In this document: one piece after another, positions 1-5,925 of the stretch
Layout of the letters: each line of letters opens with the position of its first letter
How positions within the stretch are numbered: the stretch's first letter is position 1
From: Acidobacteriota bacterium
GTDB taxonomy: Bacteria; Acidobacteriota; Thermoanaerobaculia; Multivoradales; JAHZIX01
Reading direction: 5' to 3'
DNA length: 6,762 nucleotides
Assembly: GCA_020439725.1 (NCBI GenBank)
Contig: JAGQSE010000756.1
Coordinates: 1 to 6,762, forward strand
Position numbers and translations under genes: made by a program
Notes under the pieces: model-generated
What the model was told of the DNA's origin: nothing
Databases searched by the model: none
Seen by the model: only the letters and a program-made list of their open reading frames with translations

Positions 1-639
1 GAAAAGATCGACCCGTGGGCCATCGACAACCTCCGCACCCTGGTCGCCATGGCGAGCGTCGAGCAAGCCCAATATTCCGGCGAAAACGCCTTCCAGCGCG
101 GCGTCTGGTTCGGCGAAGGCCTAGGCCGCGCCATGATCGGCTTCACAGAATCCATGTCCGCCATGGGCACCGAAGGCCGAGCCCAGGTCCAGCTCAAGCT
201 CATGCCCTTCGCCGACCGCGACGACGTCTCCCTCTTCTACTCCGACTTAGCCGCCATCAACGCCTCGATCCAAGACCCCGCACGCCGCAAGCTAGCTATA
301 GACCTAGCCAACCTGGTCGCTTCTACCCCGGTCCTTGTCGAAGGCATGGGTCCTGCCCCCGGGTACGACTACCCGCAGTACTTGCTGCCGGTGAGGAAGT
401 CGGTGCTAGGGGATCTTGCGGAAAGGTTTCCTTTGTACAAGGCGATGGGGGAGCTGATGGAGGGGACGCAGCCGGAGCTGTTTCGGATCGGGGTGGAGTC
501 GCGGGAGTGGATTGATGGGATGAAGGGGGTTGTGCGGGGGGCGGTGTTTGGGGGGCGGTGTGGCGCAAGGAGTGAACTATTGACCTTCCCCCGAAAATGT
601 GAACAGGTTAATTATTCGGCCAGCGCTGCAGTGCGGTGA
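1..639 (+). CDS. Thiaminase I (thiamine pyridinylase), C-terminal part, 3' end altered by IS insertion
   Basis: The frame is open from base 1, so the start lies outside the window. The visible segment matches the C-terminal half of thiaminase I as I remember the Paenibacillus thiaminolyticus enzyme (EC 2.5.1.2), which replaces the thiazole of thiamine with another nucleophile. Matching blocks are the WFGEGLGRAMIGFTESM region, SLFYSDLAAIN, DLANLVAST, YPQYLLPVRKSV, LFRIG and EWIDGMK. The Glu of FTESM (codon 148-150) aligns with the catalytic base Glu241 of the mature enzyme. The nucleophilic Cys113 would lie upstream and cannot be checked. The family is a periplasmic-binding-protein-like fold and is normally secreted. 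Homology ends near 540. The frame has no stop before the IS3 element at 581, so the last 19 or 20 residues up to the stop at 637-639 are encoded by the IS. Known homologues end about 14 residues beyond the matching block, so the insertion hits the extreme C-terminus or lies just past it. Function may or may not survive. Confidence 0.8.
   Translation, partial: EKIDPWAIDNLRTLVAMASVEQAQYSGENAFQRGVWFGEGLGRAMIGFTESMSAMGTEGRAQVQLKLMPFADRDDVSLFYSDLAAINASIQDPARRKLAIDLANLVASTPVLVEGMGPAPGYDYPQYLLPVRKSVLGDLAERFPLYKAMGELMEGTQPELFRIGVESREWIDGMKGVVRGAVFGGRCGARSELLTFPRKCEQVNYSASAAVR
581..604. repeat. IS3 terminal inverted repeat (transposase 3' side)
   Basis: Begins TGACCTTCCCCC and pairs with 1811-1834. 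It lies just downstream of the orfB stop at 612-614, as expected for the 3' end of an IS3 element. The bases also supply the final codons of the interrupted thiaminase reading frame. Confidence 0.75.
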
Positions 640-1481
640 GCCTCCTCGTACTTCGCAGGGCGGAGATAGCCCAGGTAGGAATGGCTGCGGTGCCGGTTGT
701 AGAACACCTCGACGTACTCGGTGATGGCGGCGGCAGCTCGGCGACGCGAGGGCCAGGGACGCCGGTGGATGAGCTCGGTCTTCAAGGTACCGAAGAAGCT
801 CTCCACCACGGCGTTGTCCCAGCAGTTGCCGCGCCGGCTGCACTCGATCCCCCGTTGTTTCAACAGGTCTCGATACGTTTGGCTCGCGTACTGGCATCCG
901 CGATCGGAATGATGGATCAAGTTCTGCCGGGGCTGTCGAAGTCCCAAGGCCATCTCGAGGGCACCGAGGACCAGGTCTGTGCGCAGGTGCTCGGCCAACG
1001 CCCAGCCGACGACCCGACGCGAGAACAGATCGAGGACGACGGCCAGGTAGAGCCAGCCCTCCCAGGTGCGGATGTAAGTGATGTCGGCCACCCAGGCTTG
1101 ATTCGGTGCCATGACGTCGAACTGGCGGTCCAGCACGTTCACCGCCACCGGATGGTCATGGGCCGAGTCGGTGGTCCGCTGAAACCGCCGACGAGCCAGG
1201 CCGGTGAGCCCGATCTCGCGCATCAGCCGGGCGATCCGTTTGCGGCTCACCGGCACCTGGCGATCGGCGAACTCGGCATGGATCCGTGGGCTCCCGTAGG
1301 TCTTGCGGCTGGCTCGCTGGATCGCCGAGATCTCGGCTCGCAGCTGCCGGTCTCGCAACTGCCGCTTCGAAGGCCTGCGCTGGATCCAGGCATAGAAGCC
1401 GCTGGTCGACACCTGAAGTACGCGGCAGAGCACCGTCACGGGGTAGTGGGCCTTCTCCGCGAGGATGAACGGATACCTCAT
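612..1481 (-). CDS. IS3-family transposase OrfB (DDE catalytic subunit)
   Basis: Catalytic half of the transposase, 289 residues if read from the ATG at 1481-1479, which overlaps the orfA stop as ATGA. It is normally made as an OrfAB fusion through -1 frameshifting: 88 residues of OrfA plus 299, about 387 in total. It has an HTH_21-type N-terminal part (TYGSPRIHAEF near residue 61), then the rve integrase core. The triad is D133 (VADITYI), D193 (HHSDRG) and E227 (VVESFFGTLK). The C-terminal YNRHRSHSYLGYLRPAKYE block is typical of the family. Oddity: 33 residues separate D193 and E227 where the family has 35. The loss falls in the stretch that normally reads SMSRRGNCWDNA and here reads SRRGNCWDNA (residues 215-224, codons near 834-842). 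This two-residue deletion next to the catalytic Glu may impair activity. Confidence 0.92.
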   Translation of the reverse strand: MRYPFILAEKAHYPVTVLCRVLQVSTSGFYAWIQRRPSKRQLRDRQLRAEISAIQRASRKTYGSPRIHAEFADRQVPVSRKRIARLMREIGLTGLARRRFQRTTDSAHDHPVAVNVLDRQFDVMAPNQAWVADITYIRTWEGWLYLAVVLDLFSRRVVGWALAEHLRTDLVLGALEMALGLRQPRQNLIHHSDRGCQYASQTYRDLLKQRGIECSRRGNCWDNAVVESFFGTLKTELIHRRPWPSRRRAAAAITEYVEVFYNRHRSHSYLGYLRPAKYEEAHRTAALAE

Positions 1482-1774
1482 CCGTTTTCCTTGGCGAAGA
1501 AGGCCGCCGCCTTTTTTTGGATCTCCCGCTCCATCCGCAGCTCCCGGTTCTCCCGACGGAGCCGCCGCAGCTCTTCTTGCTCCGGGCTGGTCAGGGCACC
1601 GGCGGGGCCTGCCCCCTCGTCGATCTCGGCTTGTTTGACCCAATTGCGAAGGGCCGACTCGGTCAGGTCCAGGTCCCGGGCGACCTGCGTCACCGCCATG
1701 CCTGCCTCGCGGACCAAGCGGACCGCCCCGGCCTTGTATTCGTCCGTAAACCGTCGTCGTTGTCTCTTGCCCAT
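1478..1774 (-). CDS. IS3-family OrfA (DNA-binding helix-turn-helix subunit)
   Basis: A 98-residue protein that binds the IS ends. An HTH_Tnp_1-type N-terminus (RRRFTDEYKAGAVRLV, then VARDLDLTESALRNWVKQ at about residues 31-48) is followed by a Glu/Leu/Arg-rich coiled coil (about residues 62-85), the leucine-zipper multimerisation region of IS3 OrfA proteins. I chose the ATG at 1774-1772 because a strong GGGGAGG Shine-Dalgarno lies a few bases upstream and because family members start with this residue pattern. The frame is open further upstream to an ATG at 1816-1814, but that would begin inside the terminal inverted repeat. The stop TGA overlaps the internal orfB ATG. The slippery heptamer lies ten codons before the stop. 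Confidence 0.92.
   Translation of the reverse strand: MGKRQRRRFTDEYKAGAVRLVREAGMAVTQVARDLDLTESALRNWVKQAEIDEGAGPAGALTSPEQEELRRLRRENRELRMEREIQKKAAAFFAKENG
1511..1517 (-). promoter_or_regulatory. Programmed -1 frameshift slippery site A_AAA_AAG
   Basis: On the minus strand a run of seven A is followed by GG. The heptamer A AAA AAG falls exactly in the orfA frame (K87-K88, AAG at 1513-1511). A -1 slip continues into the orfB frame with GGC. This is the classical IS3-family arrangement that makes the OrfAB transposase. Confidence 0.85.
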
Positions 1775-1810
1775 TCGGACCTCCCCGCGCATTCTCGCGC
1801 GTTGTGGGGT

Positions 1811-1834
1811 GTCCACGAAATAGGGGCAGGGTCA
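1811..1834. repeat. IS3 terminal inverted repeat (transposase 5' side)
   Basis: Read on the minus strand from 1834 it begins TGACCCTGCCCC and ends in GTGGAC. It pairs imperfectly with 581-604. The base after it (1835) starts unrelated DNA. Confidence 0.75.
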
Positions 1835-1842
1835 CAGAGCCC

Positions 1843-1892
1843 AAAGTGTTGCCCATGTCGCCGGCATAAAGTGTTACCGATGTGGCCGGCCG
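1843..1892. repeat. Two tandem 25-bp repeats, probable subterminal repeats of a lost IS
   Basis: Units at 1843-1867 and 1868-1892 both start AAAGTGTT and share the ATGT and GCCGG blocks; 20 of 25 positions match with a period of exactly 25. Repeats of this type (on the other strand, a GACATGGGTAACACTTT-like unit) are, from memory, characteristic of the ends of IS481- or IS21-type elements, where they serve as transposase binding sites. No such transposase is nearby, so this looks like an end fragment. It starts 8 bp from the IS3 boundary, which suggests that the IS3 insertion or a later deletion removed the rest. Confidence 0.55.
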
Positions 1893-1929
1893 TACAGGGG
1901 CCTCGGTGTGGTGAGAAGTGAGCTGATGG

Positions 1930-2605
1930 GCTAGGAATCCAAACATCGCACCGATTCTTGTCACCTTCTATCGAAGCACCTACCACGCGGGTGCCTTAAG
2001 CAGATCGATGTCGAAACGTCAACCCGCCAACTCGTTGGCTGACAGCTCTAGAAGAAAGCTCTCGGTCCTCCGTTTCGATGCCAACCTTTCAGAAACCTTG
2101 AAGACTCACAGGCTCATGAGCTACCACAGCGACGCCTCCTGCTCGGTCGCCTCTGCCAACGCCTACCTTTCGAACGAGCTACTTGCGACCTGCGACACAC
2201 TCCGTAGTCGAGCCCTACTGTCCCAAAAGACCTCATGCACCTCCATTGAGGCGATGCTGACCGCTATGGGACGAGAACGCCGAAGCTGGAAGGGACGCCA
2301 CCTCTACGACGTGCCATCCCAACCTGCAGAGATCGGGAATCGAACCACCAAGGTCCGAAGTTTTCGCACCAACGACCTCGTCGAACGGATGATCAGGGCC
2401 CTCCTCAACAAGCGCTTCCGAGCGTCCGGCCGCTACCGGGCGTGCACCACAAGCGATCACAACCAAGGCAGCCTCGAGACGTTCCCCCATCGCAATAGCG
2501 ACCGCCGGGGCCACTTGGGCTTTCAGCTCCTTGAGTGCTCACCCGCCCACGCCCACAACAAGACAATCGGTAAAGAAGACGAACCGGCGACACTTGATTC
2601 CTAGC
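1930..2605. repeat. Possible relic element with imperfect inverted ends and CTAG at each edge
   Basis: GCTAGGAATC at 1930-1939 is inverted as GATTCCTAGC at 2596-2605. Inside these, the ends keep gapped similarity (a TCGC block, then a TTC block). CTAG lies at 1931-1934 and 2601-2604 and could be a 4-bp target duplication of the YTAR type seen with some IS families. An exact 10-bp inverted match in a region this size can occur by chance, so this is tentative. If real, the element is about 670 bp and encloses the open frame 2008-2604. Confidence 0.22.
2008..2604 (+). CDS. Doubtful hypothetical ORF, 198 aa
   Basis: An uninterrupted 198-codon frame from ATG 2008 to TAG 2604, ending 163 bp before the nitrilase-like gene on the same strand. 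The product is rich in Ser, Arg, Thr and His, with no signal peptide, membrane segment or domain I recognise. The part most like a folded protein is a possible helix around NDLVERMIRALLNKRF. There is no good Shine-Dalgarno before the ATG. In the first 40 codons GC is high at position 3 but lower at position 1 than at position 2, the opposite of normal genes here. That argues for a chance or decayed frame. It could be a small accessory gene of the downstream system, a relic, or nothing. Confidence 0.2.
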   Translation: MSKRQPANSLADSSRRKLSVLRFDANLSETLKTHRLMSYHSDASCSVASANAYLSNELLATCDTLRSRALLSQKTSCTSIEAMLTAMGRERRSWKGRHLYDVPSQPAEIGNRTTKVRSFRTNDLVERMIRALLNKRFRASGRYRACTTSDHNQGSLETFPHRNSDRRGHLGFQLLECSPAHAHNKTIGKEDEPATLDS

Positions 2606-2756
2606 ACTACGGGGACATAGCCTGATAGAGCGCGCCCGGGTACCGAAGGCCAGGCGCCAGCGGAACATGAGATTCGCTCACCACTTAAGAAAATCATCCC
2701 GAGGCGCTCGTACCCCACCATCAAAAAGTAACCCACAAACTTTCTCAGAAAGGGTC

Positions 2757-2762
2757 AAGGGG
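2757..2762 (+). promoter_or_regulatory. Ribosome binding site of the nitrilase-like gene
   Basis: AAGGGG ends 5 bases before the ATG at 2768. It supports this start codon and independent translation of the large gene. Confidence 0.7.
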
Positions 2763-2767
2763 AAAAC

Positions 2768-5605
2768 ATGGAAGATGATGTCGCGCACGATTCCCATTCA
2801 ACAACGCTCGAAGCCTTCGTTGCTCAGCACCAGCCCCTAGTATGGAACACGCGAAGCGAAATGCTCCTAAAGCGCTGGTTTGAGTGGCCTCCAGACATCT
2901 TTGCGCTCGCCCTCCTCATCTTGCGCGCCACAGGCGCCTATCGACGAGCCACGTCCCCTCCGACCCATAGGAACCAGAACAATGGTGAGCACGGCGGCGC
3001 AGACAAGAAACTACGCGCCGACGAAGCCAACGGCAACGACGAACCGTGGCCACCTCCGGAATGGCCCAACACAGCAAGGGACCTCTCCGCGGACTGGGTG
3101 CAATGGATCACGCAAAAGAGCGACCGGGAACACCCTCTTCAAAGAGAATTTATTGACCGACTCTGGGATCTACGCAAAGAGAAACTTGACCACTTGTACG
3201 ACTGTCAGACGGAAAAAGCCTGGGAACTATGCCGGCTGCTCCTAAGCCTTGTGAGTATTGCGGACGAAGCTATGTGTGGCGTAGGACTGGGCTTCTCACC
3301 CTGGGCTAGTTCCGACCAGGTCCGACCTAAGACCTCTGACATGCGATCACGCGGTAACGCCAAGTTCTTCCTCCAGGCGAACTGCCTCCTGACGCTGCGC
3401 GGCTCACTCAGCCGCCTTCCCAAGTACGCCGGAATAGTCCTACCGAAGTCCCGAACACCACAAATTGGTCTCACCCCAAGAGTCTTCTCCAACAACCTGA
3501 CGTTCCATCAGACCGAGGTTGATATCGCTTGGCGTGCCTTTCCGTGGCAGAACACCGACGAGAATATCGTCAACATCATGGTAGTGCCATGGCCCTTCGA
3601 AGTAGAAGCTACCGCCTTCCAACCCACCGACCCGATGGCTGGAGCCATCTCGGGCCAAGCACGCTATTTCCATTACAAGCCATCCAAAGAAAAGAGTCTT
3701 GACGTCGACCTGTTGCTCGAAGCCGTACGCCGCGTGCGAAACGAAGTGCGGCGGGTTCACGTCATCGTATTTCCTGAATGCGCAATGACTCGACATGATC
3801 TCACTCGGCTCAAACGCAGGCTGGAAGCATTTATCTACCCAAGCGAGATGCCAATGATTGTAACCGGCATGAGTGGCCAATTTCGCGATGAAGCCAACGG
3901 GAGCTCGGTCGACGAGGAGGTAGTGTATCATTGGCAGGTCGAGCACCAAACTAGAGCATTGAACCGCGTATTTCTATCCCTCTACTACGCCGGGCGGTGG
4001 CACGATGTGGTGCAAGACAAACACCATCGCTGGCGCCTTGACGGGAGCCAAATTGAACAATATAGCCTCGGCGGGTTTCTCACCACCGGTCGGACCTGGT
4101 GGGAAGCAATTCAGATCGTCCGGCGGCGCCTTTCTGTCCTAGCGGCCAATTCCTGGCTCACCATCTGTCCACTGATTTGCGAGGACTTAGCGCGTCTTGA
4201 TCCTGTTTCGGAGCTAATTCGCGGGATCGGTCCAAGCCTGCTAATTTCCATCTTGCTCGATGGTCCGCAGCTTCGGGAGCGCTGGTCTGCCCGATATGCC
4301 AGCGTCTTCGCCGACGATCCCGGCAGCTCAGTTCTCACCCTAACTGCGCTTGGAATGAGCCAGCGCTCAACTCCAAGGGGAGCACTAACCTCCGACGCTC
4401 GAGAGAAGGCTCGCGATGCGTCGAGTACCGTAGCTTTATGGAAGGACCGCGAGAAGAGCTGGTATCCAGTAGCGATGGGTGCCAAATCAGTACCGATCAA
4501 GATTTTGACCTTGAGCGCGCACCTAAAAGGTGAGGCCTCCTTTGACGGCAGGATAGACAATGAGTCTTCAGCCTCGTTCGCCCTCCAGGGAGTAGTAGAG
4601 GACATCATCCCGGGCACCTATGAAGAGTTTTGCCTCTGGAAGGAAGACCAAAAGGCCGCAGCCGAGGAGACCAGAAAGGTACAGGAGGCGAAGGAAAGAG
4701 AGGACGACACATCCGACGAGTGGCCCTCAGGCCGCCTCGGCAAAGAAGACAAGGATTTCCCCACAAGCAACCAACCTGAAGACCAAGTGACCTCTGACCA
4801 GGACTCCGAAGAGGAGGAGAAGGGAGTTGACGCCGAACGCAAGAAACGCAAAGGGCTCGACATGTGCGAGCTCGCGCTGTTCACCTACTACGTCAATGCG
4901 GTCGTTGACTCAACAACAGACCCGACCGAGATTCGGCATTGGTTCGACCAAGCCATTCCGTTTGACCACCCGTCGCCAAAGAAGGAGGACCTTGAGTCAG
5001 AGCTCATGGGCTTCATGTTTCATAGCATTGAAAAGCGAGACCTGGTGCCCAGGCAGGTGCCAACACCACACTTAAGCCTTGCAATCGACATTGTCACAGA
5101 GATCGTGAGGGTTGTAAAGCAAGACTTCGGAGAGAGCCTGGCCTCGCTTCAGGGCAGAGCCCTCCAGGATGCCCTCATCGACTACTGGGGCAGGTTGCAG
5201 GCTAGCGGCCGCGAATGCATGGAGAAAGAGCTAAAGGGAATGTCCCTGGATCTTTCATCGTGGAGTAAGGGCAAGAAGTGGCATCCGAATGGCCTCGAGA
5301 GACGTGCTCTTCGAGAGGCGAAGGTTCTCAATACAAACCTCGAAAAGCGAAAGCGCGCGGGAGGAGGAATCAGCGTCGAGATTCGCCCCCACGATATCGG
5401 GCGCATCCGCCTTCAGACTCCGCTCGCGATCTTTTGGGCGATCCATGTTCGACTCTCAGCGCGACGACGCTTCGGCCTCCTAACGGGCAAAGAGATCGAA
5501 CTTCTGAAGGAGGTTGAGAAGGACGCCCATGGCAAGAGCTATCATGGCATATATCTCAACTGGCGGTACGAGATGAAAGAGCGCTATCGGCGCTCTGACA
5601 ACTGA
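2768..5605 (+). CDS. Large multidomain protein with a nitrilase-superfamily (C-N hydrolase) domain
   Basis: A 945-residue, apparently cytoplasmic protein with no signal peptide or clear membrane helix. Residues about 266-585 read as a nitrilase/carbon-nitrogen hydrolase domain. It opens with a beta strand (NIVNIMVVPWP), then a helix leading to VIVFPECAMT with the triad Glu E337. K418 lies in QDKHHRW and is followed by a conserved-type Glu, E430. The nucleophile is C471 in LTICPLICEDLA, a CED context like that of NadE glutaminase domains. The family hydrolyses or condenses amides and nitriles through a Cys thioester; the substrate here is unknown. Residues 1-260 are an unrecognised, largely helical region with a low-complexity insert at about 60-105. 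Residues about 625-697 form a Lys/Glu/Asp-rich linker. Residues about 698-945 are an unrecognised helical, basic C-terminus. No RT, NTPase, TIR or nuclease motif is evident. The protein is far longer than a simple nitrilase (about 260-350 aa). It is flanked by IS remains on both sides, has no partner gene, and uses more A/T-ending codons than the flanking genes, suggesting horizontal transfer. A defence or stress role is inference only. Confidence 0.85.
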   Translation: MEDDVAHDSHSTTLEAFVAQHQPLVWNTRSEMLLKRWFEWPPDIFALALLILRATGAYRRATSPPTHRNQNNGEHGGADKKLRADEANGNDEPWPPPEWPNTARDLSADWVQWITQKSDREHPLQREFIDRLWDLRKEKLDHLYDCQTEKAWELCRLLLSLVSIADEAMCGVGLGFSPWASSDQVRPKTSDMRSRGNAKFFLQANCLLTLRGSLSRLPKYAGIVLPKSRTPQIGLTPRVFSNNLTFHQTEVDIAWRAFPWQNTDENIVNIMVVPWPFEVEATAFQPTDPMAGAISGQARYFHYKPSKEKSLDVDLLLEAVRRVRNEVRRVHVIVFPECAMTRHDLTRLKRRLEAFIYPSEMPMIVTGMSGQFRDEANGSSVDEEVVYHWQVEHQTRALNRVFLSLYYAGRWHDVVQDKHHRWRLDGSQIEQYSLGGFLTTGRTWWEAIQIVRRRLSVLAANSWLTICPLICEDLARLDPVSELIRGIGPSLLISILLDGPQLRERWSARYASVFADDPGSSVLTLTALGMSQRSTPRGALTSDAREKARDASSTVALWKDREKSWYPVAMGAKSVPIKILTLSAHLKGEASFDGRIDNESSASFALQGVVEDIIPGTYEEFCLWKEDQKAAAEETRKVQEAKEREDDTSDEWPSGRLGKEDKDFPTSNQPEDQVTSDQDSEEEEKGVDAERKKRKGLDMCELALFTYYVNAVVDSTTDPTEIRHWFDQAIPFDHPSPKKEDLESELMGFMFHSIEKRDLVPRQVPTPHLSLAIDIVTEIVRVVKQDFGESLASLQGRALQDALIDYWGRLQASGRECMEKELKGMSLDLSSWSKGKKWHPNGLERRALREAKVLNTNLEKRKRAGGGISVEIRPHDIGRIRLQTPLAIFWAIHVRLSARRRFGLLTGKEIELLKEVEKDAHGKSYHGIYLNWRYEMKERYRRSDN

Positions 5606-5612
5606 GCGAACC

Positions 5613-5700
5613 GGATGACGCACGGTCCCTTGTGCAAAAAGGACGGCGAGGTGGTGGCCTCACCTTGGTCCAATGAAGTTGACACCAACCAAAGGCCAAG
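5613..5700 (+). repeat. 88-bp direct repeat, copy 1 (IS256-type leader)
   Basis: Matches 6032-6119 with a constant offset of 419 bp and 16 mismatches in 88 positions (about 82% identity, no gaps). It lies directly before the decayed IS256-type transposase start, so it is best read as the left end and leader of that element. It begins 7 bp after the stop codon of the nitrilase-like gene. Confidence 0.8.
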
Positions 5701-5714
5701 GAGGGAGGGCCACC

Positions 5715-5925
5715 GTTGAGAAGGAGAGCGAAGGCAAGAGCGCGTCGGAGCCTATCGTGGAAATGAGCGACGGCAAGATTCAGGAGCACCCCTGAGAGCC
5801 GGTCTGCGGGACGGTCGAGGGGACGCTGCATCACCTCCTCGAGGCCGAGGGGGAAACGCTGTGCCGAGCGGGCCACCACGAGGGCACCGATGCCGACATG
5901 GCCTGGGGCATGGAAAGCTACGTTA
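5715..5925 (+). pseudogene. IS256-family transposase, decayed N-terminal fragment
   Basis: In one frame the translation reads VEKESEGKSASEPIVEMSDG, then KIQEHP, a stop (TGA, 5793-5795), then EPVCGTVEGTLHHLLEAEGE and TLCRAGHHEGTDA. This matches the start of IS256-type (Mutator-like) transposases, whose usual form is SDGKIQEHLGELVRGTVEETLNALLDAEAD followed by an RYERTEAR block. The TGA stands where Gly is expected. The likely start codon has become GTT (5715-5717), 9 bases after an AGGAGGG Shine-Dalgarno, perhaps from GTG. Similarity fades after about 5925, before any catalytic residue. The fragment is not functional. Confidence 0.75.

Larger units (their letters stand above)
581..1834 (-). mobile_element. 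IS3-family insertion sequence, 1,254 bp
   Basis: A complete-looking IS3-family element transcribed on the minus strand. It holds orfA, orfB in the -1 frame and an A_AAA_AAG slippery site between them. The ends are imperfect inverted repeats: TGACCTTCCCCC at 581 against TGACCCTGCCCC read inward from 1834. About 16 of the first 24 positions agree, including a later GTG.AC block. Both ends start with the 5'-TG typical of the family. The flanking bases are TAT on the left and CAG on the right, so the usual 3-4 bp target duplication is absent. This suggests that the two flanks were not originally adjacent, or that one end has been rearranged. The element separates the thiaminase gene from the accessory DNA to its right. 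Confidence 0.9.
1893..2767. other. About 875 bp without a convincing gene
   Basis: This stretch separates the IS debris from the large nitrilase-like gene. Both strands carry medium-length open frames, but none shows a domain I recognise. The longest is described separately (2008-2604). A weak inverted repeat lies at 1930-1939 and 2596-2605. A 5-bp hairpin (CTTTC-TCA-GAAAG, 2740-2752) sits just before the ribosome binding site of the downstream gene. I see no tRNA, no T-tailed terminator and no clear -35/-10 pair. The promoter of the downstream gene probably lies in its last 160 bp, but I cannot place it. Confidence 0.5.

Noticed and set aside
636..1823. 395-codon plus-strand open frame through the IS3 element
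   Set aside because: It is the antisense shadow of orfB/orfA, and the transposase motifs are unambiguous on the minus strand.
1482..1964. Minus-strand extension of the orfB frame upstream to 1964
   Set aside because: It overlaps orfA in another frame and crosses the IS boundary and the 25-bp repeats. OrfB is reached by frameshifting, not by starting there.
2325..2360. GGTTCGATTCCC on the minus strand, resembling a tRNA T-loop
   Set aside because: The flanking bases do not form the 5-bp T-stem, and no acceptor or anticodon arm can be built around it.
2233..2736. Minus-strand frames of 65-93 codons in the gap region
   Set aside because: Short, overlapping, and without a ribosome site or recognisable domain. 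The longest is codon-aligned antisense to the plus-strand frame.
4298..4330. FADD motif (residues 514-517) as a reverse-transcriptase-type [YF]xDD catalytic motif in the large protein
   Set aside because: It falls after the nitrilase Cys in the stretch that corresponds to the RxA/late-strand part of the nitrilase fold, and no other RT motif is present. Treated as chance.
5619..5640. GCAC-8 nt-GTGC followed by A5 as a terminator of the large gene
   Set aside because: The stem has only 4 bp, the tail is A not T on the coding strand, and the pairing is not kept in the second repeat copy.
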